Source of the DNA: Acidimicrobiaceae bacterium | GTDB taxonomy: Bacteria > Actinomycetota > Acidimicrobiia > Acidimicrobiales > RAAP-2 | Direction: 5' to 3' | Length of the DNA stretch: 64,000 nt | NCBI GenBank assembly: GCA_003138895.1 | Contig: PLHJ01000006.1 | Span: forward strand, 1 to 64,000 | Shown here: positions 9,864 to 19,817 of the stretch, one piece after another | Position numbering within the stretch: the first letter of the stretch is position 1 | Layout: each line of letters opens with the position of its first letter | Made by a program: the position numbers and the translations under genes | The notes under the pieces: model-generated | What the model saw: the letters and a program-made list of their open reading frames with translations, nothing else | Database searches by the model: none | Told to the model about the DNA's origin: nothing

Positions 9864-10662
9864 GATCAACTACCAATGCTCGGTGATCACTCGTCCCGCG
9901 CACAGTACGGGCGTTGGAGCCAAGCCAGGGTCCGCGGCTCAAGAGATGATCAATCTGTGAATGTGGTCGGTGCGCGGGCCACGTGCGCGCTCGCACCAAT
10001 GTGCGCCACTTGGGAAGAACAACGCGAAGTAGTGGACGCCAGCAGTTGAAGTCGCCACCGACCAAAACTGGCAGCTCTTTTGACAATGTGTCGAGTTCTC
10101 GCGCGACTTGTCGGTACTGCAGCAAGGAACCGTGGCTGAGATGGGGCCCGTGAACGGCCACCGCGTAGAAGGAACGCGTGCCGTCGTTAAGGCGAGCAAC
10201 TATCAAGACGCGTCGAACTTTGTCGCGCCGTCGTGCAGGAAGATCAACGGTGCGAAGTTCATCTATGCGCATTGTGGTGAGCAGTGCAATGCCCCACGTT
10301 CCCGATTGCACACCCTTTGACTGTTCAAGCAGGCGTCGACGCCGCTTCGATAAGGGGCGTTCACCGAGGTAAAACAGGCCGCGATCACCAAAAATCAGAC
10401 CGAGTGGAGAGGCCCAACTCTTTCCCCCCACGCCTCGCGTGACGCGTTCGCACTGGGCCAGAGCTTCGTAGTGACCTTCAAGACGCAGGTGATCACAGAG
10501 ATACGCGAAGTCGTCGCTCGCCGGTTCAGGTGATGCGTCGCCGCGCCAGAGTTCTTGAAGAAAAACGAGATCGGGCGTGATGCCCAGCACCGTGTCGCGA
10601 GCGTTCGTCAGTCGTCCCCTGCCGTCCACACCCGCGTGGAGGTTGAAGGTGGCGACACGCAC
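9850..10662 (-). CDS. Endonuclease/exonuclease/phosphatase family protein
   Basis: RVATFNLHAG, GGDFNCW, QIDHLL, SDHRALVVDL motifs. Confidence 0.85.
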   Translation of the reverse strand: MRVATFNLHAGVDGRGRLTNARDTVLGITPDLVFLQELWRGDASPEPASDDFAYLCDHLRLEGHYEALAQCERVTRGVGGKSWASPLGLIFGDRGLFYLGERPLSKRRRRLLEQSKGVQSGTWGIALLTTMRIDELRTVDLPARRRDKVRRVLIVARLNDGTRSFYAVAVHGPHLSHGSLLQYRQVARELDTLSKELPVLVGGDFNCWRPLLRVVLPKWRTLVRARTWPAHRPHSQIDHLLSRGPWLGSNARTVRGTSDHRALVVDLTLS

Positions 10663-10711
10663 GGCTGCACCCTACGCCCTCGTGGCTCGCATATGTGGCA
10701 ATCTCGTAGTC

Positions 10712-11518
10712 GTGGATTCTGTCGGCATAACGTTTGGACATCGACTGTGGTGGGTGGATGCCTTCATTGGCGACAGCGCGCGGGGAAACCCCGCGGTGGT
10801 GGTGCTGTTGGAGCGCCCTATGCAAGACGACGAACTGCAGCAGATTGCTTTCGAACTCGGTGTTTCAGAGACTGCCTTCGTGCGCCGAGTCGGTGACGGA
10901 TGGTCCCTTCGTTGGTTTACGCCCACCGTCGAGGTCGATCTGTGTGGACACGCCACGCTCGCCACGCTGCACGTTTTGTTGAGTGAACTGGGCGTGCCGG
11001 GTGGGGAGTTCTACTTTCAAACGCAGTCGGGCGTACTTTCGGGGCGCCGATTACAAGAAGGGCTCTTGGGCGTTGATCTTCCGCGTTCGTACTTAGAGCC
11101 TCTCGACGCCAGCATGTTGAACGGCGCTCTGGGTGACGTTGAAGAAGTATTCCAGGCGGGTGCGCGAGGCGTGCTCTGTGTTGTAAAGGACTACGACACG
11201 TTGTGCGGGTTGAACATTGATCCGATGAGCCTCTTTCTTGTTCCGGCGTCCATCGTGATTGTGGCCTGCGAGGGAGGTCCCGACGTGGACGTCTCGCTTC
11301 GAGTGTTTGCGCCGCGCCTCGGGCTTTCCGAGGACCCGGTGACCGGAAGTGCCATGTGTGCACTCGCGCCATGGTGGGCGCAACGCACGGGGTCGCCAAC
11401 TCTCAGCGCCCATCAAGCGTCGGCTCGCGGTGGCGTGATGTATTCGCGTCTGTTCGAGCGGAACGTTGAAGTCGCGGGGCTAGCGCGGACCTTCTTTGGC
11501 GGCGACCTTCGCGCATGA
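10712..11518 (+). CDS. PhzF family phenazine biosynthesis-like isomerase
   Basis: VDAFIGDSARGNPAVVVLL; DLCGHATLATLHVL; EDPVTGSAMCALAPWW; GTG start estimated. Confidence 0.82.
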   Translation: MDSVGITFGHRLWWVDAFIGDSARGNPAVVVLLERPMQDDELQQIAFELGVSETAFVRRVGDGWSLRWFTPTVEVDLCGHATLATLHVLLSELGVPGGEFYFQTQSGVLSGRRLQEGLLGVDLPRSYLEPLDASMLNGALGDVEEVFQAGARGVLCVVKDYDTLCGLNIDPMSLFLVPASIVIVACEGGPDVDVSLRVFAPRLGLSEDPVTGSAMCALAPWWAQRTGSPTLSAHQASARGGVMYSRLFERNVEVAGLARTFFGGDLRA

Positions 11519-12201
11519 GCGAAGACCTCGGACCCAAAGAATATTCGCGAGTCCGTCGCCGTCCTGAAAAAGCGAACTACGACGAAGACGTCATTTTCTC
11601 CATGCTCGATCAAGCGCGGTTTTGCAACATTGCGACCGTCGTCGATGGTCGAGCAGTGCTGCTTCCTACGCTGCACGCTCGTGAAGGTCGAACCATCTAC
11701 CTTCACGGCTCGGCTTCGAACGCGATACTCAAGGCGATGGTGCAAAGTGGCGGAGGGACCTTAAGCGTGACGCATTTTGATGGACTTCGTCTCGCTCGAA
11801 GTGGTTTTGCCTCGTCGATAGCCTTTCGGTCAGCGGTAGTGATGGGTCCGGTTCGAGAAGTTCTTGACGAAAAAGAACGTCACCGGATTCTCGATATGTT
11901 CGTCGACGCCATATTGCCGGGAAGAGCCAGCGAAGTGCGCGCATTACGAGAACGAGAGGTTCGACTCACGATGGTAGTGGCGATGGACATTGAAGAAGCA
12001 TCGGCCAAGATTTCTGCAGGACCGACCAACGATGAAGAAGGGGATTTCGATCTCGAAATTTGGAGTGGTGTCGTTCCCGCAAAGTTGATCTTCGAAGAGC
12101 CGATTGCTTCGACTGATGGGGCTATGGCTGCGGGCGACATTGCGTTGCCGGCTTCGGTACTACGGCTGCTCGAAAAGGACTCCGTCATTGTTGACGAGTG
12201 A
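11515..12201 (+). CDS. Pyridoxamine 5'-phosphate oxidase family flavin-binding protein
   Basis: FCNIATVVDGRAVLLPT; YLHGSASNAILKAM; SVTHFDGLRLARSGF. Confidence 0.8.
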   Translation: MSEDLGPKEYSRVRRRPEKANYDEDVIFSMLDQARFCNIATVVDGRAVLLPTLHAREGRTIYLHGSASNAILKAMVQSGGGTLSVTHFDGLRLARSGFASSIAFRSAVVMGPVREVLDEKERHRILDMFVDAILPGRASEVRALREREVRLTMVVAMDIEEASAKISAGPTNDEEGDFDLEIWSGVVPAKLIFEEPIASTDGAMAAGDIALPASVLRLLEKDSVIVDE

Positions 12202-12718
12202 TTTAGAAGCGCAACTCTCGGCACTCGAACCTGTCGACGACCGTGAGGCGGCGTCGCTGAAGGAAACGAAAGCTCGTCTTTGTCGACTCCCTAATCCCTA
12301 CAGCGAAGACGCCGACCTCCATCACGTCACGGCTTCCGCCTTCGTCATTTCTTCGCGCGGTGTCATTCTTCACCAGCACCGAATACTGGGAATCTGGGTG
12401 CAACCGGGCGGCCACATCAACGACGGCGAATCTCCCGAGGACGCCGCGGTGAGAGAAACGCTCGAAGAGACGGGTCTTAACGTTCGACATCTCGACCCAC
12501 CTCTCTTGTTCCACGTCGACCGTCACCCCGGACCCCGGGGGCACACCCACTACGACCTTCGCTACGTGCTCGTCAGCGATCCCGTCGACCCTTCACCTCC
12601 CGAAAATGAGAGCTCCGACGTCTATTGGTTCACGTTTCCGGAGGCGTTCGAACGTGCGGAGCCGGCCCTCGTGCCGGCTCTTAAAGCGCTCGCGGTCGAG
12701 GCGCCTCGGTGGACGTGA
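12188..12718 (+). CDS. NUDIX hydrolase
   Basis: GGHINDGESPEDAAVRETLEETGL Nudix box; TTG start inferred. Confidence 0.85.
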   Translation: MLTSDLEAQLSALEPVDDREAASLKETKARLCRLPNPYSEDADLHHVTASAFVISSRGVILHQHRILGIWVQPGGHINDGESPEDAAVRETLEETGLNVRHLDPPLLFHVDRHPGPRGHTHYDLRYVLVSDPVDPSPPENESSDVYWFTFPEAFERAEPALVPALKALAVEAPRWT

Positions 12719-12730
12719 AACACTGGACGG

Positions 12731-13444
12731 GTGGGCGAAGCTGAAGCACTGCGCGAACTGATGGAAGCCGATCGTTGGATTGACCGCGTGCGAGCCCAGC
12801 GAGACCATCTTCCCGAGTTAGCGGAATTGAGTGAGATTGAAGACCAACTGCGCACCATGGTTCGCCAACTGACGGATCTGGAAAAGCAAACGGTGCCACT
12901 TCGAGCGAAATACGACGAAGCCGCCACGAGCGCCACCAAATTTCGTGATCGAGCGCACTTGTTGCAAGAGCGCCTCGCGAATGTCAACACCAGCCCCAAA
13001 GATCTCGCCGCGTTGCAGCACGAGGTCGAACAAGTGCAAGAAAAGCTTTCCGTGGGCGAAGACGCTGAAGTGACCCTCTTCTTGGAACTCGGACCCTTGG
13101 ATGAGGCCATGCAGGCGCTGCGAGAAGAGGCGAAACCATTGGGTGCTCGACGAAACGAACTCCTGAATGTCATTAAGGAATTGCAATCGACGCTCGATGA
13201 AGAAATTGCGAACCTCCAAACGCAACGATTGGAGCGGGCGGGAGTCTTGTCATCGGGACTCTTATCGCGCTACGAAACAGCAATGAAGCGAGCGGGCGTC
13301 TCGGGCGCTTCACAAATTGACGGCAATCGCTGCGATGGTTGCCGCATTGCACTCGCGCCCTTGGAACTCGATCGCTGGCGCGGCCAGGCGAGTGGTGACT
13401 TCACCAACTGTCCTGAGTGTGGACGCATTTTGTTGCCGTGTTAA
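12731..13444 (+). CDS. Coiled-coil C4 zinc-ribbon protein
   Basis: Long coiled coil followed by CDGCRIAL...CPECGRILLPC. Confidence 0.8.
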   Translation: MGEAEALRELMEADRWIDRVRAQRDHLPELAELSEIEDQLRTMVRQLTDLEKQTVPLRAKYDEAATSATKFRDRAHLLQERLANVNTSPKDLAALQHEVEQVQEKLSVGEDAEVTLFLELGPLDEAMQALREEAKPLGARRNELLNVIKELQSTLDEEIANLQTQRLERAGVLSSGLLSRYETAMKRAGVSGASQIDGNRCDGCRIALAPLELDRWRGQASGDFTNCPECGRILLPC

Positions 13445-14040
13445 TTCTGATTCGCCACGGTCAGACGACCTCCAACGCGCAGGGTTTGTTAGTGGGAAGA
13501 AGCGATCCTGACCTCACCGAGCGTGGACGAGAACAAGCGCTGGCTCTTCGACACTATCTGCGAGACATTGAGCACGTCGTGAGTTCGCCGCTCTATCGGG
13601 CACTCGAGACTGCAGAATTGGCCGTGCCCCATCTCACCCCCATCGTGGATGAGGCGTTTATTGAAGTTGACTATGGAACATTGGAAGGTCACGCACTTAC
13701 CGACGTTCCTTTGGAGCAGTGGCGAGCTTTTGAAGAGAATCACACGCTCGCTCTTGGGGGTGGCGAATCGCTCGCGACTCTTGACCAACGTGTGCACACG
13801 CGCCTCAACCAGTGGATGGCGGACCCCGATAATTTGCTGCATCACCCCAGCCAGCACATCGTGGTGGCGAGTCACGTTTCACCAATTAAGTCAGCTCTTG
13901 CTTGGGCGCTGGGCGTTTCTGGGGGAGTGGCGTGGCGTTCAAGACTCGACAACGGTTCGGTGACCACGATTACGAGTCGACGGGGTGCACCAATGCTCGT
14001 CACGTTCAACGTGGTCCCTCCGTTGCATCATGGTGGGTAA
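13438..14040 (+). CDS. Histidine phosphatase family protein (phosphoglycerate mutase-like)
   Basis: LIRHGQTTSNAQGLLVGR; HIVVASHVSPIK; GTG start overlaps previous stop. Confidence 0.85.
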   Translation: MLILIRHGQTTSNAQGLLVGRSDPDLTERGREQALALRHYLRDIEHVVSSPLYRALETAELAVPHLTPIVDEAFIEVDYGTLEGHALTDVPLEQWRAFEENHTLALGGGESLATLDQRVHTRLNQWMADPDNLLHHPSQHIVVASHVSPIKSALAWALGVSGGVAWRSRLDNGSVTTITSRRGAPMLVTFNVVPPLHHGG

Positions 14041-14650
14041 GACTGAACCCGTGGAAACCAGCGAACAACCGACGCATCGACGCACCATCGTCATTGAGTC
14101 CTACGAGACCGACGAGGCATTTGCCATTCAGGCGGTGTTGAAGGACGAGCGCCCCTGGGCCGACGGCGCGAGTGACGTTCGCGACGTCCACGAGATGCAT
14201 CTGGAAGTCACCGTTGACAAAGACACGCTCACGATTACTGACGCCCACGCCGAGATGGCGAATTTTCCTCACGAAGAGTGTCGAAGCATCGAGCCAGCGT
14301 TTCGAGCACTCGTTGGGCTTTCGGTAATGCGCGGCTACACCCGAAACGTGCAAGAGCGTCTTGGTCGCGAACGAGGGTGCTCGCATATGGAATTTCTGGC
14401 TCGCGCCATTGGTCCCGCGATCATTCAGTCAATGGCCTCATCATCGAGTCGTCGCGGTACGACCGTCGTGAGCGGTCCCGAGGTTTTAAACCAGGGGAGT
14501 TGGCTTCGAAATACCTGTCACCTTTGGGCCGAAGACGGTATTGGCAGCGCCAAGATTGCCGAAGGTTGGCGTCCCGGGATGGACGGTTACCCCGCGGCGT
14601 CGCTCGTTGAACTACGTCGCCGCGATAAAGCCAACGAGGACTTGGCTTAA
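14027..14650 (+). CDS. DUF2889-like protein
   Basis: Size and motifs (ITDAHAEMANFPHEECRSIEPAF) resemble DUF2889. Confidence 0.55.
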   Translation: MMVGKTEPVETSEQPTHRRTIVIESYETDEAFAIQAVLKDERPWADGASDVRDVHEMHLEVTVDKDTLTITDAHAEMANFPHEECRSIEPAFRALVGLSVMRGYTRNVQERLGRERGCSHMEFLARAIGPAIIQSMASSSSRRGTTVVSGPEVLNQGSWLRNTCHLWAEDGIGSAKIAEGWRPGMDGYPAASLVELRRRDKANEDLA

Positions 14651-15526
14651 TTCTTCACCCTTGTCTTCTTGCAAGAAATGACCGGCGGCTTCAATGGTGA
14701 CGTGCAGTTGGCCTTTCGTACCGGGAACTTCAGCCAAAAATTTTCGATCCCCTCCTTTGGTGATTGGATCCGAATCGGAATAGCAGCAGAGAAACGGCTT
14801 TTCGAAGGTCCTTAAGACCTTCCACGCGGCGACGTTCGCGTCGTGAGCGGGGTCGTCGGGCGCCGAGGGCACGAGCAACGGAAAGATACGAGCACCTTCC
14901 TTGTAGGACTCGTCGAGAAATGGCGCGTCGTACGCTCGAAACACTTCGTCCGTCGGCTTTGTCACGCAACTGAATCCGACAATGCCGCCAATGGGCAACT
15001 CGGGAGCTTCTTGGGAGAATTTCTGCCAAGCAAAAAACGCATCCGATGCTCGCTCGTCGCCGGTGGGAAGCCCTCCGTTGCCAATGGCCACCCGACGAAA
15101 ACGCTCGGGGTGTTCGCCAACGAGTCGAAGTCCAATGAGACTGCCCCAGTCTTGACCAAAGAACGTGATGTCCGAAAGGTTGAGTTTGTCAAAGAGAAGT
15201 TCGCGCATCCATTCCACGTGGCGTGCGTAGGTGTATTCCTCACGGGGCGTTGGCTTGTCGGAACGGCCAAAGCCAGGAAGGTCTGGTGCCACCACGCGGT
15301 AGCCCGCCGCCAGCAGACCGGGAAACATTTTGCGATAGAGAAACGACCAACTGGGTTCACCATGCAAGAGCAACACTGTCTCTTTCGCTTCGCGAGGGCC
15401 AAGATCAAAGTACGCAACACGAAGGTCGTCGCCACCAGTGGGGTCACTCACCGTTTCGTACTGCACGGGAAAATCGAAATCGGGAAGATTGATAAATCGC
15501 TCATCGGGCGTTCGAAGACGTTCCAT
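14612..15526 (-). CDS. Haloalkane dehalogenase-type alpha/beta hydrolase
   Basis: VLLLHGEPSWSFLYRKM; FFGQDWGSLIGLRL; start set at ATG 15526 (MERLRTPDERF). Confidence 0.87.
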   Translation of the reverse strand: MERLRTPDERFINLPDFDFPVQYETVSDPTGGDDLRVAYFDLGPREAKETVLLLHGEPSWSFLYRKMFPGLLAAGYRVVAPDLPGFGRSDKPTPREEYTYARHVEWMRELLFDKLNLSDITFFGQDWGSLIGLRLVGEHPERFRRVAIGNGGLPTGDERASDAFFAWQKFSQEAPELPIGGIVGFSCVTKPTDEVFRAYDAPFLDESYKEGARIFPLLVPSAPDDPAHDANVAAWKVLRTFEKPFLCCYSDSDPITKGGDRKFLAEVPGTKGQLHVTIEAAGHFLQEDKGEELSQVLVGFIAAT

Positions 15527-15738
15527 GGGGGCTCCTTTAATGGCTCGCGGTCGCCCAAATCTAGTGTTGAAACAACGAAGGTCACTCACCGTTCCCCTTG
15601 GAGCACGATGAGTGACCTTCGCGTTTGGCCCCCCCAGCCAATAAGCAAACGGTAGCGGTCGCCACACCCTTAGAGTGGCGCCAAAGCCTTTAATTTGAAG
15701 GCTTGTGAGATAGTTCACAAAAGTAATGAGAGGACGAA

Positions 15739-16722
15739 ATGAAGCGACGTTTATTGGGACAAGGTCTCGAAGTTTCCGAGCAAGGACTCGGCTGCATGGG
15801 CATGAGCGAGTTTTACGGAGAGCGAAACGACGAAGAGTCCATTGCGACGATTCATGAAGCGCTCGATTCCGGAGTGAATTTTCTGGACACCGCCGATATG
15901 TACGGACCGTTCATTAACGAAGAATTAGTTGGTCACGCGATTGCCAGACGTCGCGATGAAGTAGTGCTCGCCACAAAATTTGGTAACGAGCGAACGCCTG
16001 AAGGTGGCTTCGTAGGCGTCAACGGACGACCTGAGTACGTGCTCGCGTGTTGCGACAACTCGCTTCGACGACTCGGCGTTGACGTTATTGATCTCTATTA
16101 CCAGCACCGCGTCGACAAGAACGTCCCGGTCGAGGAGACGTGGGGCGCCATGAAGCAGTTGGTGGATGCCGGCAAGGTTCGTTACCTCGGTATTTCTGAG
16201 GCGTCCGCCGCGACACTCGAGCGGGCGCACAATGTGCATCCCGTCGCGGCCATTCAGTCCGAGTATTCGCTTTGGACTCGTGACCCCGAAGATGGTGTTT
16301 TAGAAACGTGTCGCCGGTTGGACATTGGTTTCGTGGCCTACAGCCCGCTCGGTCGGGGATTCTTGAGCAACATTGACGCGTCCGACATCACCAAATCCGA
16401 AAACGATTCGCGCCGACGCTGGCCGCGTTTCAGCGCCGAAAACATTTCGCAGAATCAGAAGCTTCTCGAAAATGTGAACGTCATCGCCCAAGAAAAGGGC
16501 GTGACGACGGCGCAGCTGGCGCTTGCATGGGTGCTCGCCCGCGGCAATGACATCGTGCCAATTCCTGGCACGAAGCGCCGAACGTGGTTACGTGAAAACA
16601 TCGCGGCGAGCGACATCACGCTGACCACCGATGAGATTGCAGCCCTGGAGCGGGCGGTGCCGCGCGATCAGGTGAGTGGTGACAGGTACCACTCAGAGGG
16701 CATGAAAACGATCAACGTGTGA
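15739..16722 (+). CDS. Aldo/keto reductase
   Basis: [37 protein letters not shown]. Confidence 0.92.
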   Translation: MKRRLLGQGLEVSEQGLGCMGMSEFYGERNDEESIATIHEALDSGVNFLDTADMYGPFINEELVGHAIARRRDEVVLATKFGNERTPEGGFVGVNGRPEYVLACCDNSLRRLGVDVIDLYYQHRVDKNVPVEETWGAMKQLVDAGKVRYLGISEASAATLERAHNVHPVAAIQSEYSLWTRDPEDGVLETCRRLDIGFVAYSPLGRGFLSNIDASDITKSENDSRRRWPRFSAENISQNQKLLENVNVIAQEKGVTTAQLALAWVLARGNDIVPIPGTKRRTWLRENIAASDITLTTDEIAALERAVPRDQVSGDRYHSEGMKTINV

Positions 16723-18310
16723 CGCGTGCGAGTGTCCCACCTTCCAATTGGTAAACCTGGTCACACCAGTCCATGACGAGAGCGTCGTGCGTGGCGACTA
16801 AAATTGTCGCCTTGGAGGCCTTGAGAAATGAGAGCACCATCGCGGTTTCGCGTTCTCCCAGTCCGCTGGTTGGCTCGTCGAGCAGGACAATCTCGGGATC
16901 ACTGAGCAGTGCGCGCACCACGCTCGCTCGTTGCTGCTCACCGCGCGAAAGTTGGGTCCACGAATCCTTGAGATCAGCCTGGAGGCCAACGTGCGCGAGG
17001 TCGGCTGTAACATCGTGGCTGGTTGAGCGTCCCTGCAGCATCACGTCACTGACCACCCCCTGGAAAAGTTCACAGTCTGGTCCGACGTGCGCGAGATGCT
17101 GACGCAGTGCAACTTCATCAATTTGGTCGAGATCAATGTCGCCCACCTTCACGCTTCCTCGAGGAGTTTCTTCGAGTCGAGCGAGCAGTCGCAATAACGT
17201 TGATTTTCCCACGCCCGAAGCACCCGTGATGGCAATACGGGTTCGCGGGACTACGTCAAGTGAGACGCCAAGAAGTACCGCGGCGTTGCCGCTAGACCAC
17301 GAAAGATTTTCGACGTGAAGCGACGAAGACTCTGGCCACGACCCGTGTTCGAAAGGTGGCAGGTAGCTGAGTCCATCGAGGCGTTCAGAGGCGGCGTTCA
17401 CGCGAACGGCCGTGTCGAGGGCTTGGCGAAGTACCTGCAATATCTCGCCGGCACCGAGACCCACCATCACCACCACGAGCAGCCACACCAGTGCGCTCGT
17501 AGGCCGAAGCGCGCTCACGAGCGTCACCATCAGCGCCGTCGCCGCCCAAGGAATAATTTCGACGATTGTTCGTCGTCGTTCGAGACGCTGTTCCGCCCGG
17601 GCAACCTGACGTGCGCTGCTCTCGAGCGACCCCTCGAGAAAAGACTTTCGACCAAGTAGGGCAATTTCGGGGACGGACGAAACAAACGAAACACGAAGCG
17701 CTGTTCGTTCGCTTTGTGCACGACGAAGTGTGCGTTCAATATTGACTAGTGGGGCGAGTTGGCTGAGCAACAGTCCCGCGGCCAGAGCAACCGTGGCGCC
17801 CAGGGCGAGCGCGACTGGCCACCAGCCACCGCGACCGGGGAAGAGAAGGATCGCGAGAAAGCTAAGGAGAACACCGATCAATCCCGAAGTGACGGGAATG
17901 ACGCCTCGTAGCCAGAGATCCTGCAGCTCGTCGGTGTCGCGCAAAGCGCGGTCCAAAAGGTCACCTGAGGCGTACGAACTCCACCGTTGAAAGGGCCACG
18001 ATCCCACGGTGAGCGTAAGCCAACGTCGCCAACCCCTCACGGCGTCAAAGCCCAATTGGTGTGACGCCATGCGTTCGGCGAAGCGAACAGGCGAGCGCAA
18101 AAACGCTACGAGTTCAATAACAATAAGGATGCCGGCGACGGCTCGAAGACCCGGTTGGTGTGAACTGGTGACCAGCAGACCGACGGCACCCGCGAGCAAC
18201 GTGACGCCCGCGAGATTGGCCACCACTCCGGTACCAATGGCACGAGCAAAATCGCCCCGAGGCGGTTTTGCTCGTCGCAACCAGACGCCGAGTCGTTGCC
18301 ATTCACGCAT
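16712..18310 (-). CDS. cydC: ABC transporter ATP-binding/permease, CydC-like
   Basis: TM region + Walker [10 protein letters not shown] + Walker [11 protein letters not shown]; pairs with upstream CydD-like gene. Confidence 0.7.
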   Translation of the reverse strand: MREWQRLGVWLRRAKPPRGDFARAIGTGVVANLAGVTLLAGAVGLLVTSSHQPGLRAVAGILIVIELVAFLRSPVRFAERMASHQLGFDAVRGWRRWLTLTVGSWPFQRWSSYASGDLLDRALRDTDELQDLWLRGVIPVTSGLIGVLLSFLAILLFPGRGGWWPVALALGATVALAAGLLLSQLAPLVNIERTLRRAQSERTALRVSFVSSVPEIALLGRKSFLEGSLESSARQVARAEQRLERRRTIVEIIPWAATALMVTLVSALRPTSALVWLLVVVMVGLGAGEILQVLRQALDTAVRVNAASERLDGLSYLPPFEHGSWPESSSLHVENLSWSSGNAAVLLGVSLDVVPRTRIAITGASGVGKSTLLRLLARLEETPRGSVKVGDIDLDQIDEVALRQHLAHVGPDCELFQGVVSDVMLQGRSTSHDVTADLAHVGLQADLKDSWTQLSRGEQQRASVVRALLSDPEIVLLDEPTSGLGERETAMVLSFLKASKATILVATHDALVMDWCDQVYQLEGGTLARVTR

Positions 18311-19808
18311 GGTGCAACTCCAAAGCGATAACGAAGTCGTTCGTAGTCAACAGCGGTCGGTCGATGGCGGCTTCGAGAATCGCAAGTTGCGGACGGCGTT
18401 CTATGACACCGCGAAGAAGCTGACGGCTTTCGTCGTCGAGCACGCCGGCCACGTCGTCAATGACGAGCACATCGCACGAGGCGAGCAACGCTCGCGCAAG
18501 GAGCAACTTCACGCGCTCGCCACTACTGAGTGTTCGCGCGTCGTCGCCAATTGCGAGATCCAAATCACCAAATTGACCATCTCCAAGTCCAAGTTCGTGG
18601 AGAAGAGAGAACACGTCGTCGTCGCGGTGGTTCACTCCAAGGCAAAGATTGTCGCGGAGCGTTCCCGCGAGGAGATGACCACTCGGTCGTACGACGCCCA
18701 CGCGACCCGAAGTGGTCGACACGCCAAACGTAGGTGGCCGCCAGCCAATCATTGTTTCGAGAAGCGTCGTCTTTCCGGCACCCGATGGTCCGGTGATGAG
18801 TACGCGATTGCCGGCTGCAATGGAAATCGACAGCGGTGTCGCAAGTCCGACGGAGATCAACTGAGCTGTCAGTACGAGCGCAGCGTTTTCGCCGCCAGAA
18901 AGGGGCTCCGCCGTCGACGCCAACAAAGCGAGTGCGCGATCGGCGTCGTCGCGCCGGTGAAATTCTGCCCCAAAGCGTCGAATTATCGAAAACATCTCGC
19001 TGGTCACGAGCACGGCGACGAGCGCGTGAATGAGCGAGATTCGATTGCCAAGCAGTCCAAAGCCAACGACCATTGCGACGAGTCCAATGCTGACCCCGCT
19101 CAAAAACTCGGTGACGAGAGAAGACTGCAGCGCAAGGCGCAGCGCAGTCATTGCGGCGTTTTGTTCAACACCGGTGGCCGCAGCGATTTCGTCGGCGCCG
19201 TGTGGAAGCGACCCGAGAGCCCTTAGTTCAAAGACGTGTCGGAGCAACGAAAGTTGGCGTCCCTGCAAAGTGGCACGACGCTGTTGATAATTGTCGGCTA
19301 ATTGTGAACTTCTCGTGCCGACGCGAACGTAGACCGGAACGGCGAAGGCGACGAGGGCTACGACAATGAGTGCGCACAACCAACCCCCGGCCCAAAACAC
19401 GACGACGACGCCAAGCAAACTGGACTGGGCGGCGCGAGCAATCGTCGTCATCGTCGGGGCATTGGACGCTTGTTCGATTGCCACGTCTAGGTCGTGGCGA
19501 GATTCGCGTTGGTTCGTCGGGGGAATGATCATTTGAGAGAGTGAACGCACATGCCAGCGCACTCGCAATGAGCGTTCGCAAGCCGCGTTCAAGGTTTCAA
19601 TCAACCACGTAATCATCCACCGTACGACCAGCGTTAGAACAAGCACTGTCGACCCCGAAACAATCGCACCTCGTGCGAGTTCACCGAGCGCGACGCCAGT
19701 CGCAACCGCGCAGGCGAGGCGAACCAAGGTTTGGCTAATGCCAGCAATGGCGGGTCCACGTGACGCCACCCGGTACTGATTTGAAGACGTTGACGCCGCT
19801 ACAGCCAC
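18303..19808 (-). CDS. cydD: ABC transporter ATP-binding/permease, CydD-like
   Basis: Walker A GPSGAGKTT; LSSGERVKLLLARALL; atypical Walker B VLVIDDVAGVLD; overlaps cydC-like start. Confidence 0.65.
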   Translation of the reverse strand: MAVAASTSSNQYRVASRGPAIAGISQTLVRLACAVATGVALGELARGAIVSGSTVLVLTLVVRWMITWLIETLNAACERSLRVRWHVRSLSQMIIPPTNQRESRHDLDVAIEQASNAPTMTTIARAAQSSLLGVVVVFWAGGWLCALIVVALVAFAVPVYVRVGTRSSQLADNYQQRRATLQGRQLSLLRHVFELRALGSLPHGADEIAAATGVEQNAAMTALRLALQSSLVTEFLSGVSIGLVAMVVGFGLLGNRISLIHALVAVLVTSEMFSIIRRFGAEFHRRDDADRALALLASTAEPLSGGENAALVLTAQLISVGLATPLSISIAAGNRVLITGPSGAGKTTLLETMIGWRPPTFGVSTTSGRVGVVRPSGHLLAGTLRDNLCLGVNHRDDDVFSLLHELGLGDGQFGDLDLAIGDDARTLSSGERVKLLLARALLASCDVLVIDDVAGVLDDESRQLLRGVIERRPQLAILEAAIDRPLLTTNDFVIALELHHA

Positions 19809-19817
19809 GTAGCGATG

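Noticed and set aside
14843-15655. 270-aa plus-strand ORF
   Set aside because: Antisense to the haloalkane dehalogenase-like gene; no domain signal.
18009-19226. 405-aa plus-strand ORF
   Set aside because: Antisense shadow of the cydC/cydD-like genes; low-complexity Arg/Ser-rich translation with no recognisable domain.
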